Shown here piece by piece: positions 15,673-24,209 of a stretch of DNA of 64,000 nt. How positions within the stretch are numbered: position 1 is the stretch's first letter; each line of letters opens with the position of its first letter. The notes below the pieces were generated by a model. That model did not search any database and was not told the DNA's origin. It saw nothing but the letters and a program-made list of their open reading frames with translations. This DNA comes from Caryophanales bacterium (GTDB taxonomy: Bacteria; Bacillota; Bacilli; Bacillales; Bacillaceae_J), in NCBI GenBank assembly GCA_012840465.1, contig DULJ01000089.1, positions 1 through 64,000 of the forward strand. Reading direction: 5' to 3'. The position numbers and the translations under genes were made by a program.

Positions 15673-16209
15673 ATGAGTTGTGGAAAAGGGAATCATCATC
15701 ATGGGACGACCACAAGTAGTTGTGTATGTGATGTTGTAAGAGCCATCGCTGATGCTCAAAATGAAGTAGTTGAAAATGTCTGTGACGTTAGTTGTGAAAG
15801 ATCAATTGAAAGCTTACTTGATCCAGCAGCAGCCAATGATTTAAATACAGTACCATTCATTCTTTACGGAAATGATTTAAATCCTTTCAAAGCATTTGGG
15901 ATCGATTTCTTACGCAACAAAAACAACATAAATAATCCTAAATTCGAGTGCATTGAAAGCTTCATCTTCCGTGCAAAAACTGTTGATGATGATTGCTGCG
16001 CAGTAATTGAGCTATTAGCCTTCGGTACCAACCAAGGTGGTGGCGCCAACCAAGGCGGCGGCAATAAAAACGCAGCGAATGAAAACGATCCTTGTGCCCA
16101 AGTTGACGGACAATTGTTGGAAAATTTAGTGCCAACAGGAATTTGTATCACAGTTGATTTAAGCTGTTTCTGTGCAATCACTTGCTTACCCGCCGTTTCA
16201 TTAATGTAA
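15673..16209 (+). CDS. Spore coat/exosporium protein, CotZ/ExsY family
   Basis: A 178-residue member of the CotY/CotZ/ExsY family: SSCVCDVVRAIADAQNEV near the N-terminus, CDVSCERSIESLL, FRAKTVDDDCCAVIELLAF and GICITVDLSCFCAITCLP near the C-terminus. A low-complexity insert rich in Gly, Asn and Gln (two NQGGG units) interrupts the domain near residue 122. Cysteine cross-linking in the spore crust or exosporium is the known role of the family. ATG 15673 follows AAAAAGGAGAG. A 152-bp repeat begins two bases after the stop codon and a terminator follows it. Confidence 0.9.
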   Translation: MSCGKGNHHHGTTTSSCVCDVVRAIADAQNEVVENVCDVSCERSIESLLDPAAANDLNTVPFILYGNDLNPFKAFGIDFLRNKNNINNPKFECIESFIFRAKTVDDDCCAVIELLAFGTNQGGGANQGGGNKNAANENDPCAQVDGQLLENLVPTGICITVDLSCFCAITCLPAVSLM

Positions 16210-16211
16210 TA

Positions 16212-16363
16212 AGAAAAGTGGAAGCGACCGCTTAGCGCACGACAAAACTGGAGCACACCGACTGAGATAAAGGATATCTGGCGATAAGTGGAACATACCA
16301 CGCGTTGACTTATCATAGGGAGATGGGCGAAGTTTACAAATCGCCGGGAGCTGAAGCTAGACA
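16212..16363 (+). repeat. Gene-end repeat, copy A
   Basis: About 152 bp running from AGAAAAGTGGAAGCGACC to GCTGAAGCTAGACAA. It shares its ends and the internal blocks ACTGGAGC, GACTGAGATA, GTTGACTTATC, TAGGGAGATG and GAAGTTTAC with copies at 31991 and 39158. It starts just behind the CotZ-type stop codon. No coding content is seen. Confidence 0.85.
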
Positions 16364-16368
16364 ATCAG

Positions 16369-16418
16369 AAAGACACGACTTCCCTCCAGTAATGGTGGTG
16401 GTCGATGTCTTTTTTTAT
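16369..16418 (+). terminator. Terminator of the second CotZ-type gene
   Basis: AAAGACACGAC (16369-16379) pairs with GTCGATGTCTTT (16401-16412) with one mismatch, followed by a long T-run. It lies beyond the repeat element. Confidence 0.85.
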
Positions 16419-16436
16419 TTTTTAACATAAAGAGAA

Positions 16437-16458
16437 AGACTACCGAATTCGGTAGTCT
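16437..16458 (-). terminator. Terminator of the CotB-like gene
   Basis: AGACTACCGAATTCGGTAGTCT is a perfect 22-base palindrome; the minus strand continues with TTCTCTTTAT. It lies 8 nt after the stop of the CotB-like gene. Confidence 0.7.
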
Positions 16459-16465
16459 TCTGTTA

Positions 16466-17131
16466 TTAAGGGATATGGATCGTTTTAATATGCCGCAGGT
16501 TTACCAACGATTGTATTTGTCTAGCGGTAATCAACTTGACCATATTGTTTTCAATCGTTTGTAATTGACCAATTTTATTTTGATCATGACCAAGATCTAA
16601 TATAACCATTTGGTTCATAAACTTTTTTAATTGTTCTTCAAAAGTTCTGGCAAGTGGCATGTTGAAAGGATTTACCGGTAAATTTTCCTTTGAAAGTGCA
16701 TATGGTGTTTGCTGGTCTTTATATGGAATTAACCACTTCAAATGCTGCAGTGATACATATATAGTCTTAAAAACAGGAGAGTAAAATACTACATAATTAT
16801 TCATTACACTCACTACATACCCATGTATTGTTTGGTTATTTGCGATCGTGATCTCCGAAAATAAACCTCTTGCGTTATTTAAAACTTTTCTAAATGACAT
16901 CGTTTCATTTGAATCCTTCTCCCACTTTCCATCATATGGACTAATGTCAGATGAATCATCAACTTTTTTATTCACTTTATGAATATGAATAGTTGGAATA
17001 TACAAAAAGTCCTTTCCATTATATAAAACTACTATATCAGTGCCATTGGCAATCAATATTCCTTTATGAAGAATATTTCCGGATACTTCAATGTAAATTT
17101 GTTCATTTATAAAGTCTTTCAATAATTCCAA
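16466..17131 (-). CDS. CotB-like protein with divergent repeats
   Basis: A protein of about 221 residues that shows three weak copies of the CotB unit (a short beta-rich segment with G-x-L/V, then a hydrophobic VVLY-type strand, then a ...HIHKV-type strand): around residues 15-55, 95-130 and 175-220. It lies 90 nt behind cotB on the same strand, so it looks like a diverged tandem paralogue. The GGPES/GPEA signature of CotB is lost in all copies. The best start is TTG 17131, six bases behind AAGGAGAGGG; upstream ATGs lack a site. A spore-coat location is inferred only from relationship and neighbours. Confidence 0.65.
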   Translation of the reverse strand: MELLKDFINEQIYIEVSGNILHKGILIANGTDIVVLYNGKDFLYIPTIHIHKVNKKVDDSSDISPYDGKWEKDSNETMSFRKVLNNARGLFSEITIANNQTIHGYVVSVMNNYVVFYSPVFKTIYVSLQHLKWLIPYKDQQTPYALSKENLPVNPFNMPLARTFEEQLKKFMNQMVILDLGHDQNKIGQLQTIENNMVKLITARQIQSLVNLRHIKTIHIP

Positions 17132-17221
17132 ATTCCACCCTCTCCTTATTTTCATGGATATTAAAGGAGTGCACTGACTTTTTTTCATCAATGCACTCAC
17201 TTGGTTTGTTCTATTGACTGC

Positions 17222-18022
17222 CTACTGCTGCTTTCTTTTTCTGTCTTGTTGCTGCTTTTTAGCAGACACAATTGAACTATTGTTAGTTTGATTACTGTTA
17301 TCGTTATTGTTTTCTTGATTCATTTTTTCTCGTATACTCTTCACATGGTTTCTGTTCACTCTTAATACTTGATCATGGAATACTAAGGTGATTAGATTAT
17401 CCCTAACATCAACTAAAATTCCTTCCACAGCTTCAGGGCCGCGATTGATCATGACATAACTATATTTCAAATGTTTAAATAGTCGATTCAAGCTGTTAAC
17501 ATCAATAAAGCTTACTATTTGATTTGCTTCCATTTTTCCTTTATCTTTTTCTTTATTTTCATTGTTTTCCTTGTCATCATCTTTAGCTTCTTCTTTTACT
17601 TTTACACTGACGCTTTTTACGTGTTCAAGATTATAATAAATAACCCCTTCTTTTCCAGCAAAAATGGCTAAGTAATCTTCTTTTACCCCTAATAATCTTC
17701 CTTTTCTAGATTCTGGGCCGCCAAGATTAATTTTGACCTCTTCGCCAATAATATCTCCAAGGACATCATCAAAATCACCATCATTTGTACCATGAGGAGT
17801 CAATTCATTCTCTCTTGGAATATTGGCTTTATTATCGGCAACCACACTTTTTATATGACCTGTTCTGAGGTAAATGTATCCATCCTTATCATTATACAGA
17901 ACAATATAGTCTGAATTAACGGCTAATAATAAACCACGCCAAGCTTCAGGACCGCTTTTATATGCTCTAACGCCCTTACCAACCATTGTTATTAAAAAAG
18001 AATTACTCATTTTATCTTCCAT
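17222..18022 (-). CDS. cotB: Spore coat protein CotB
   Basis: A 266-residue protein with three copies of the CotB repeat: SGPEAWRGLLLAVNSDYIVLY near residue 22, GGPESRKGRLLGVKEDYLAIF near 100 and RGPEAVEGILVDVRDNLITLV near 192, each followed by a strand ending in HIKS or HVKS. The C-terminal tail is rich in Asn, Gln and Lys and lacks the long serine/lysine tract of B. subtilis CotB, so the protein is short for the family. CotB is an outer-coat protein. In front of the start a five-codon reading frame has the better-placed ribosome binding site. The gene sits between the CotB-like gene and cotO; all three are on the minus strand. Confidence 0.9.
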   Translation of the reverse strand: MEDKMSNSFLITMVGKGVRAYKSGPEAWRGLLLAVNSDYIVLYNDKDGYIYLRTGHIKSVVADNKANIPRENELTPHGTNDGDFDDVLGDIIGEEVKINLGGPESRKGRLLGVKEDYLAIFAGKEGVIYYNLEHVKSVSVKVKEEAKDDDKENNENKEKDKGKMEANQIVSFIDVNSLNRLFKHLKYSYVMINRGPEAVEGILVDVRDNLITLVFHDQVLRVNRNHVKSIREKMNQENNNDNSNQTNNSSIVSAKKQQQDRKRKQQ

Positions 18023-18029
18023 TTCGCAT
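18012..18029 (-). other. Five-codon upstream reading frame overlapping the cotB start
   Basis: ATG 18029 is six bases behind AAGGAGG and encodes MRNGR; its stop TAA (18014-18012) lies inside the first codons of cotB, whose ATG is 18022. The same ribosome binding site is about 11 nt from the cotB ATG, so cotB may depend on restart after this short frame. Confidence 0.4.
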
Positions 18030-18122
18030 GAATCCTCCTTATGTCATTTGTACTAAAGGTACAATTGTACTTTATCTATATGTGTCCCGGGTATAATTGG
18101 CATGTTGCAAAAACCTATTTTT

Positions 18123-18154
18123 TATAAAAAAAAGAAGACTACATTGATGTAGCC
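18123..18154 (-). terminator. Terminator of cotO
   Basis: On the minus strand GGCTACAT pairs with ATGTAGTC (18147-18154 with 18137-18144), followed by TTCTTTTTTTTAT. It lies 20 nt after the cotO stop. Confidence 0.88.
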
Positions 18155-18173
18155 TGCTTGAACTATCAGTCAA

Positions 18174-19439
18174 TTAGAAGCTTTTTCGGTTAATACCTAG
18201 GATATCTTCAATTTTCAAATCAACCCGAAATGGTTTTTTTCTTTGGATAATTTGGACAACGCCATTTGTATATCCAGCAATAATCCCTTGAAATGTTGTC
18301 TCATTTGTTCTAATTTCACATTTAACTTTTGGGACGGCAATCGGTAAATTAACTAAATACTCAACCTTCTCTTCCACTGACATTTCCTTAAATGGTTTTT
18401 GTCGAGGCTTTTTCACTTCTGGTTCTTGTTGTATCGATGCTTCTTCCTGTTGATTTTGAGGTGCCTGCTGACTATCATCCCTGCTATTTTGTTCTTTTGA
18501 AGTACGATTTTTAATATCATTTATTGTTAGCGGCGATGTTTGCTTCTTCGGTGCAGCGATAGCTTTCCGTCCTTTTTCAATGCTTGATCTGATTCCGAAT
18601 GTCGTGATCATCTTTCTTTTCTCTTTGGCGGCTTCAAGTTTCTCCGCGCGTTCCTTATCCTCAATTTCAAGAATTTCCCCGCTAAAAACATTTTCCTCTA
18701 GCCCTGGTGACACAGCCGATACTTCTGGAACTTCGATGACTTCTATGACTTCTGGAGCTTCCGGAGCCTTGGGAATTTCCGGAACTTTCGGTTTTGGCTG
18801 CGCAACATCTTTATTCAGCTGCTGTTGAATGTGGACTGGTTTTCCCTCGACTATCCCCTCTAAACCCGGGAGTTTTTCTTTTAATAGTTCTTTTAGCAGA
18901 TCCTTTTTAGGTTCAGCTAAACTTTGGACAGGTTCCTGTTTTGGTTCAGTTCTACGTTTGATTGATTTTCGTTTGATTTTAGCTTTTTTGAACGGTTCCT
19001 GTTTCGGTTTTACTTTATTGTTGATTGGTTCACTTACAGGTTCAACTATATTTACCGCTGCTTCCTGATTTCCAGTCATAACTTGATTTTGGGGCTCTAC
19101 TTTCTCTTCAATTATTTCTTCAATTGGTTCCGTCTCCACTTTTAAGTGAGTTTCGATTGGTTGTTTATTTTCTTCGATTTGACTTTTTCTTGGCGTTGTT
19201 TTTCCCTCGATTGAATTTTTTTTTAAAGGTGCAGCAGTGATATCCCCAACAATTGAATCAACTGGCACTTGTTTTCCCACATCTTTATCGTGAACAGGTG
19301 ACACTTGGGCTGTTTCATAATTAGGTGTTGTAGTTCTTCTAACATAGGTTTGTTGCATTTTTGGCTTGATAGGTGGATAAACTGGTTGGGTAATGTATAG
19401 AAGAGGACTATTAATCGTATCAACAATTTTTCTTTCCAT
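18174..19439 (-). CDS. cotO: Spore coat protein CotO (expanded)
   Basis: The C-terminal 65 residues (KPFKEMSVEEKVEYLVNLP, then VPKVKCEIRT, then a GIIAGYTNGVVQII strand and LKIEDILGIN) carry the CotO family signature. CotO (YjbX) is a morphogenetic protein needed for outer-coat or exosporium assembly. At 421 residues it is nearly twice the B. subtilis length; the extra part is a low-complexity region rich in Glu, Pro, Lys and Val (for example PEIPKAPEAPEVIEVIEVP near residue 230), likely disordered. The position between fabI and coat genes matches B. subtilis. ATG 19439 follows AGAGGGGGG. It forms a single-gene unit with its own terminator. Confidence 0.88.
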   Translation of the reverse strand: MERKIVDTINSPLLYITQPVYPPIKPKMQQTYVRRTTTPNYETAQVSPVHDKDVGKQVPVDSIVGDITAAPLKKNSIEGKTTPRKSQIEENKQPIETHLKVETEPIEEIIEEKVEPQNQVMTGNQEAAVNIVEPVSEPINNKVKPKQEPFKKAKIKRKSIKRRTEPKQEPVQSLAEPKKDLLKELLKEKLPGLEGIVEGKPVHIQQQLNKDVAQPKPKVPEIPKAPEAPEVIEVIEVPEVSAVSPGLEENVFSGEILEIEDKERAEKLEAAKEKRKMITTFGIRSSIEKGRKAIAAPKKQTSPLTINDIKNRTSKEQNSRDDSQQAPQNQQEEASIQQEPEVKKPRQKPFKEMSVEEKVEYLVNLPIAVPKVKCEIRTNETTFQGIIAGYTNGVVQIIQRKKPFRVDLKIEDILGINRKSF

Positions 19440-19515
19440 CTCGATCCCCCCTCTTTCTTAATCTCGTACCTATCTTATGCTTTTAAAATATGTAATGTGC
19501 CCATTTTTTTTCATA

Positions 19516-19561
19516 AAAAAAAGCACCTTACATCTCCGGAATTCGGACAATGTAAAGCACT
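19516..19561 (-). terminator. Terminator of fabI
   Basis: GTGCTTTACAT pairs with ATGTAAGGTGC on the minus strand (19551-19561 with 19524-19534), followed by eight T residues (19516-19523). Confidence 0.9.
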
Positions 19562-19575
19562 CCTTACAAATATTA

Positions 19576-20349
19576 TTAATAACCTACTATATGGTAGCCT
19601 GAATCACAATGAATATTTTCACCAGTTATTCCTCTTGAAAGGTCACTGAATAAGAATAAGGCTGTATCCCCTACTTCTTCTTGAGTCGTTGTACGACGTA
19701 ATGGCGACTTATCTTCAATTTGATTTAAAATTAGATTAAAGTCACTTACACCTTTTGCTGAAAGAGTTCGGATTGGACCAGCAGAAATGGAATTAACTCT
19801 GATTCCATGTTTCCCTAGATCACTTGCTAAATATTTTACGCTTGCATCTAATGAAGCCTTAGCAACACCCATAACATTGTAATTGGTCATTACTCTTTCT
19901 CCACCTAAGTATGTTAAGGTTACAATGCTACCACCCTCTGTCATTAACTCCTTCGCTGCCTTCGCAACGGCTGTTAATGAATAGGAACTAATATTATGTG
20001 CTAAGAGGAAGCCGTCACGAGTAGTATTCATATAGTCACCTTTAAGCTCCTCTGTTTTAGCGAATGCGATACAGTGAGCCAGACCATGAATCGTACCTAC
20101 TTGTTCCTTGATATCCGCAAAAGCCGCTTCGATATTTTCATCACTTGTAACATCGCATGGCAACACGATAGAATCTTGGCGTTCCAAGGATTCAGCTAAT
20201 TCACGAACACTTTTTCCTAAGCGTTCTCCTGCATATGTAAAAACTAATCTTGCTCCTGCATGATGTAAAGCTTGGGCAATTCCCCAGGCAATACTTCTTT
20301 TGTTTGCCACCCCCATTACCACATATGTACGACCTTGTAAAGAAATCAT
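19576..20349 (-). CDS. fabI: Enoyl-[acyl-carrier-protein] reductase (NADH) FabI
   Basis: A 257-residue short-chain dehydrogenase that performs the last reduction of each fatty-acid elongation cycle. The N-terminal cofactor site reads VVMGVANKRSIAWGIA, and the catalytic Tyr-(x6)-Lys is in YNVMGVAK. C-terminal SGYHIVGY is typical of the family. The start used is ATG 20349, seven bases behind AAGGAGG; an ATG 30 bases upstream would add ten unusual residues and has no site. Its position beside cotO is the same as in B. subtilis. FapR control is known in B. subtilis, but I see no clear FapR site here. Confidence 0.96.
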   Translation of the reverse strand: MISLQGRTYVVMGVANKRSIAWGIAQALHHAGARLVFTYAGERLGKSVRELAESLERQDSIVLPCDVTSDENIEAAFADIKEQVGTIHGLAHCIAFAKTEELKGDYMNTTRDGFLLAHNISSYSLTAVAKAAKELMTEGGSIVTLTYLGGERVMTNYNVMGVAKASLDASVKYLASDLGKHGIRVNSISAGPIRTLSAKGVSDFNLILNQIEDKSPLRRTTTQEEVGDTALFLFSDLSRGITGENIHCDSGYHIVGY

Positions 20350-20530
20350 ATGAAATTCCTCCTTAGTTTTAGTATCCATTTTACCATTTGGAAATTATAT
20401 CATATTTAATTCGACTTCTATAAGAGAATTCCTTTATTCACCATACTCCAATAGTTAGAACTGCCGCTAATATAACGATTACCAAAGATGATACTGTTGC
20501 GTGTGCTTCGATAAAGTTCAACCTCTCTTA

Positions 20531-21895
20531 TTAGACTAAATAGTTCATTAATAATGTGGCTAAGCCAAAATAGATCAAGACACTGATGATGTCATTTAAT
20601 GTTGTGATAAAAGGACCGGAGGCCACCGCTGGGTCAATTTTCAACTTGTGTATTATTAGAGGGATTAGCGCTCCAGACATGGTGGAAACAGTAAGCGTTA
20701 TAAAAATGGCCACCCCTACAAGCATACCTAAAACAATGTTATGTTTCCATAAATCTACAACAATCATCACCAATACTCCACAAACGAAGCCAATAATTAA
20801 ACCCGTGCCAATTTCCTTACGAAGCATTGGCATTTTACTTTTCCCATCACCATCGCCAATCGCAATCCCGCGGACAGCCACTGCAAGTGCTTGCGTTCCT
20901 GTGTTTCCAGCCATACCGGCGATAAGCGGAATGAAAACAGCAAGAATCGATACTTGACTTAAGATTTCTTCAAACCTGCCAATTAGACTTGCTGTAAACA
21001 TCCCGAGAAACAAAAGAATAATAAGCCATGGCAGGCGCTTTCTCGCTGCCGAAAAAGCGGAATGATCATGGCTTTCAACGTTGGGTACACCGGCCAATTT
21101 CGAATAGTCTTCCGATGCTTCCTCTTCCATAACATCAAGTATATCGTCAACTGTAATAATCCCGAGTAAATGTCTTTGAAAGTCGAGAACTGGAACGGCT
21201 AAAAAGTCGTAATCCTTCATCATACGTGCTACCTGTTCCTGATCTTCACTAACCGAAACGGATACAACCCAATCATTCATAACTTCTGAAATGAGTTTGT
21301 CATCATCGGCAATAATTAAATCGCGCAGAGAGATAACACCTACGAGCCTTTCCTCGTCATCGACTACATATAAATAGTAAATCGTCTCCGCATCAGGTGC
21401 TTCTGACTTCAAGATTTTCATTGCATTTTTGATTGTTTGATTTGCTAAAATTGCCACAAACTCAGTTGTCATGATACTACCGGCGGTTTTTTCTTCATAA
21501 TGAAGCAAATCTTTTATTTCTTGGGCCGCTTCATCATCCATAATTGTAAGATAGCTGACAGCCTGGTCTTTTTCCAGCTCATTTAAAACGTCTACGGCAT
21601 CATCCGCATACATCTCAGCGAGCATATCCGCAACATAGGCCGGTTCCATTTCCTCAAGAGTACTTTCCTGATCTTCGCCATCCAAATTGTGGAATAACTC
21701 AGCCATTTCTGATGGTGACAAATAAGATGAAATTTGTTGCCTAACATCTTGTTCCTGACTAACGTAGAATCTTGCTTGGTCATAGGGATGAACCTCAAGA
21801 AACTCATCCCTAAAGGCATCAATATCGTTTCGTTGGATCGCATCAATCAGATTGGTTTTAAATTCATCATCGATCTTCTTTTTGTAGTCTGGCAT
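20531..21895 (-). CDS. mgtE: Magnesium transporter MgtE
   Basis: A 454-residue Mg2+ channel. The cytoplasmic N domain (residues 1-130, with the LDGEDQESTLEEMEPAYVADML stretch) is followed by paired CBS domains (about 140-260) and a five-helix membrane domain (about 285-454) that includes the pore segment AGMAGNTGTQALAVAVRGIA. The domain order and length are those of intact MgtE. It is divergent from the rodA-like gene. The 195-nt region in front does not contain an M-box riboswitch that I can recognise, although some mgtE genes of bacilli have one. Confidence 0.95.
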   Translation of the reverse strand: MPDYKKKIDDEFKTNLIDAIQRNDIDAFRDEFLEVHPYDQARFYVSQEQDVRQQISSYLSPSEMAELFHNLDGEDQESTLEEMEPAYVADMLAEMYADDAVDVLNELEKDQAVSYLTIMDDEAAQEIKDLLHYEEKTAGSIMTTEFVAILANQTIKNAMKILKSEAPDAETIYYLYVVDDEERLVGVISLRDLIIADDDKLISEVMNDWVVSVSVSEDQEQVARMMKDYDFLAVPVLDFQRHLLGIITVDDILDVMEEEASEDYSKLAGVPNVESHDHSAFSAARKRLPWLIILLFLGMFTASLIGRFEEILSQVSILAVFIPLIAGMAGNTGTQALAVAVRGIAIGDGDGKSKMPMLRKEIGTGLIIGFVCGVLVMIVVDLWKHNIVLGMLVGVAIFITLTVSTMSGALIPLIIHKLKIDPAVASGPFITTLNDIISVLIYFGLATLLMNYLV

Positions 21896-22090
21896 TATTC
21901 TCCCTCCTTCGAATTTTAGTTTGGCAATAAGGTAACTTATAAGCCTTATTAATCGTAAAATGACACTTTTTATTTGTCAAACAGTTTCTAGTCTTTTCAT
22001 TCATTCAAAATTTCGTTACTATATTATAATGGGTGTTGTTTTAAAGATTGTTTTAAAGAAACGAAAGTAGTTCAGAAAGGAATAAACGAA

Positions 22091-23275
22091 ATGGAAATAG
22101 AAAAGGACAAAACTCCTTATCAAAAAATAGATGTAGCCCTTGTATTCATTGTTATTTTATTAGGTGCTGTAAGCTTAATTGCAATTTATAGCATTCAACC
22201 ATCACTACCGGCCAAACTGCAAAATATTAATTTTGTTGTAAAACAGGTTGAATGGTATTTAATTGGTTTTGTGGCAATTGCCGTCACAATGATTATTGAT
22301 TTTGATCGTTTTAAAAACTTTTCTTGGTATTTATATGGAATTGGTCTCGTTCTTTTGCTTGGTCTTGAAGTACTCGGACCTTCCAAAATCGCACCGTACA
22401 TTAACGGTGCTGTCAGTTGGTACGATTTGCCTGGCATCGGTAATTTCCAACCAGCTGAATTAATGAAAATCTTTTTAATCATCTTACTTAGTCAAATTAT
22501 TGCAAATCACAATGAAATGTATCCGGATAATCGCACAATAAGAGAAGATTTTATTTTATTGGGAAAACTAGTTGGTACAACCGCACCTCCCTTATTACTA
22601 ATTCTGAAGCAACCTGATTTAGGTACTTCTATCGTAGTTGCGTCGATCCTTGGTTCACTGCTCTTAGTTTCTGGAATAAGATGGCGTATTTTATTCGCGT
22701 TAGCGGCCTCTGTCATTGGTATGATTGGACTTTTAGTGTTTATTTACTTTAAGAACCCCGAGTTTATTACATCTTATGTTCTTGAGGCACACCAAATGAA
22801 TCGTTTCTACGGCTGGCTTGCACCGCATGAATTTGCAAGTAGCTACGGGTTTCAGTTACTCAAAGCTATGCTTGCTATTGGCTCGGGGCAATTGCATGGA
22901 AAAGGTTTATCGAATGGGCAGGTTTATTTCCCGGAAGCCCATACCGACTTTATTTTTGCTGTAATTGGTGAACAATTTGGATTTATCGGTGCAAGTGTTG
23001 TTATTTCATTGTTCTTCTTATTAATATACAGAATGATTCATACAGCACTTGAAAGTCACGATCCGTATGGCAGCTATTTATGTACAGGTGTTATAGGTAT
23101 GATTACCTTTCAAGTGTTCGAAAATATAGGTATGACCATTCAACTAATGCCAATCACAGGAATTACATTGCCTTTTATAAGCTATGGCGGCAGTTCGCTA
23201 TTAACAAGCATGATTGCTGTAGGTATCGTATTGAATGTAAGGTCACGGACGCGAAAATATATGTTTGGCAGTTAA
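22091..23275 (+). CDS. FtsW/RodA/SpoVE family peptidoglycan polymerase, RodA-like
   Basis: A 394-residue SEDS protein with about ten hydrophobic segments. Conserved blocks are FQPAELMKIFLI near residue 120, QPDLGTSIV near 175 and, at the end, GITLPFISYGGSSLLTSM near 355-372. SEDS proteins polymerise glycan strands from lipid II with a class B PBP. The wording GKGLSNGQVYFPEAHTDFIF agrees best with RodA (elongation) rather than FtsW or SpoVE, but RodA paralogues are common in bacilli. A TATAAT lies at 22025-22030. The gene is followed closely by prpE. Confidence 0.85.
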   Translation: MEIEKDKTPYQKIDVALVFIVILLGAVSLIAIYSIQPSLPAKLQNINFVVKQVEWYLIGFVAIAVTMIIDFDRFKNFSWYLYGIGLVLLLGLEVLGPSKIAPYINGAVSWYDLPGIGNFQPAELMKIFLIILLSQIIANHNEMYPDNRTIREDFILLGKLVGTTAPPLLLILKQPDLGTSIVVASILGSLLLVSGIRWRILFALAASVIGMIGLLVFIYFKNPEFITSYVLEAHQMNRFYGWLAPHEFASSYGFQLLKAMLAIGSGQLHGKGLSNGQVYFPEAHTDFIFAVIGEQFGFIGASVVISLFFLLIYRMIHTALESHDPYGSYLCTGVIGMITFQVFENIGMTIQLMPITGITLPFISYGGSSLLTSMIAVGIVLNVRSRTRKYMFGS

Positions 23276-23320
23276 GGCTTTTTTTGTTTAATGGCTTTAT
23301 GATTGTGAGGTGATTTTTCG

Positions 23321-24064
23321 ATGTTTGACATCATCGGTGATATCCATGGCTGTTATGTTGAATTTGTTACATTAACTAAAAAGCTAGGATATGAATGGGA
23401 TCAAAAAGGGTATCCCACGCATCCTGATGGAAGGAATTTAGCGTTCGTCGGAGATTTAACAGATCGTGGGCCGGAATCAATAAAGGTAATGGAAATAGTA
23501 TATAAGCTTGTGATCGAAGAAAAACTCGCCCATTACACACCAGGCAATCACTGTGATAAACTATATCGCTACCTTTTGGGACGAAAAGTACAAATCAAAC
23601 ACGGCTTGGAGACAACAGTGGCAGAATATGATGGACTTTCTTCAAAAGACAAAGCTAAGGTACAATCTCATTTTATGAAACTCTTTGAGCGAGCCCCTTT
23701 ATATCTTCAGCTTGATAACGGAAAACTGGTAATAGCCCATGCTGGGATTCGTCATGATTATATTGGGAAAACGAGCAATAAGGTAAAAACCTTTGTTTTA
23801 TATGGAGATATTACAGGGGAAACAAATCCTGATGGCACACCCGTTAGAAGGGATTGGGCTAAACAATATGCTGGAGACGCTTCGGTTGTTTACGGGCATA
23901 CTCCTGTTGAAAAGCCGCGAATGATCAATAAGACGTGGAATATTGATACTGGCTGTGTATTTGGTGGAATGTTAACTGCACTCCGATATCCGGAAATGGA
24001 GCTTGTCTCCGTTCCTTCTTCGATGCCAAGGGTAGCGGAGAAGTTTAGGGCATTTGATGAATAA
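23321..24064 (+). CDS. prpE: Bis(5'-nucleosyl)-tetraphosphatase PrpE
   Basis: A 247-residue calcineurin-like phosphoesterase with the metal motifs GDIHG (residues 6-10), GDLTDRGPE near 44 and GNHCDK near 75, plus VYGHTPV near 192. B. subtilis PrpE (YjbP) cleaves diadenosine tetraphosphate asymmetrically and was reported to act in spore germination. It lies 45 nt after the rodA-like gene on the same strand, probably in one transcript, and converges on the pseudouridine synthase gene. ATG 23321 is behind a weak GAGGTG. Confidence 0.93.
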   Translation: MFDIIGDIHGCYVEFVTLTKKLGYEWDQKGYPTHPDGRNLAFVGDLTDRGPESIKVMEIVYKLVIEEKLAHYTPGNHCDKLYRYLLGRKVQIKHGLETTVAEYDGLSSKDKAKVQSHFMKLFERAPLYLQLDNGKLVIAHAGIRHDYIGKTSNKVKTFVLYGDITGETNPDGTPVRRDWAKQYAGDASVVYGHTPVEKPRMINKTWNIDTGCVFGGMLTALRYPEMELVSVPSSMPRVAEKFRAFDE

Positions 24065-24143
24065 TGATCGTTGATTGCGGTGGAAGCCTGTTCGTGGAGT
24101 CAGAGGCTTTGAACTTTGATTCCCATTTCCTCCTTATGAAACA

Positions 24144-24180
24144 GGAAACTTGAATAAACAATGCGTTTACTCAAGTTTCC
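24144..24180. terminator. Bidirectional hairpin between prpE and the pseudouridine synthase gene
   Basis: GGAAACTTGAATAAAC (24144-24159) pairs with GTTTACTCAAGTTTCC (24165-24180) in 15 of 16 positions. It lies between converging genes; T-tracts are weak on both sides. Confidence 0.7.
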
Positions 24181-24209
24181 AGCTATCAAGTCTGCATCGC
24201 GTGCCGACG

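Noticed and set aside
16212-16363. CRISPR-like repeat
   Set aside because: The repeated blocks are not regularly spaced and recur as whole elements far apart; no cas gene is present.
20586-20957. Open frame of 123 codons antisense to mgtE
   Set aside because: It lies opposite the conserved membrane domain of MgtE; its composition follows from the codon use of the true gene.
21896-22090. M-box magnesium riboswitch in front of mgtE
   Set aside because: The intergenic space is AT-rich, shared with a divergent promoter and has no M-box core.
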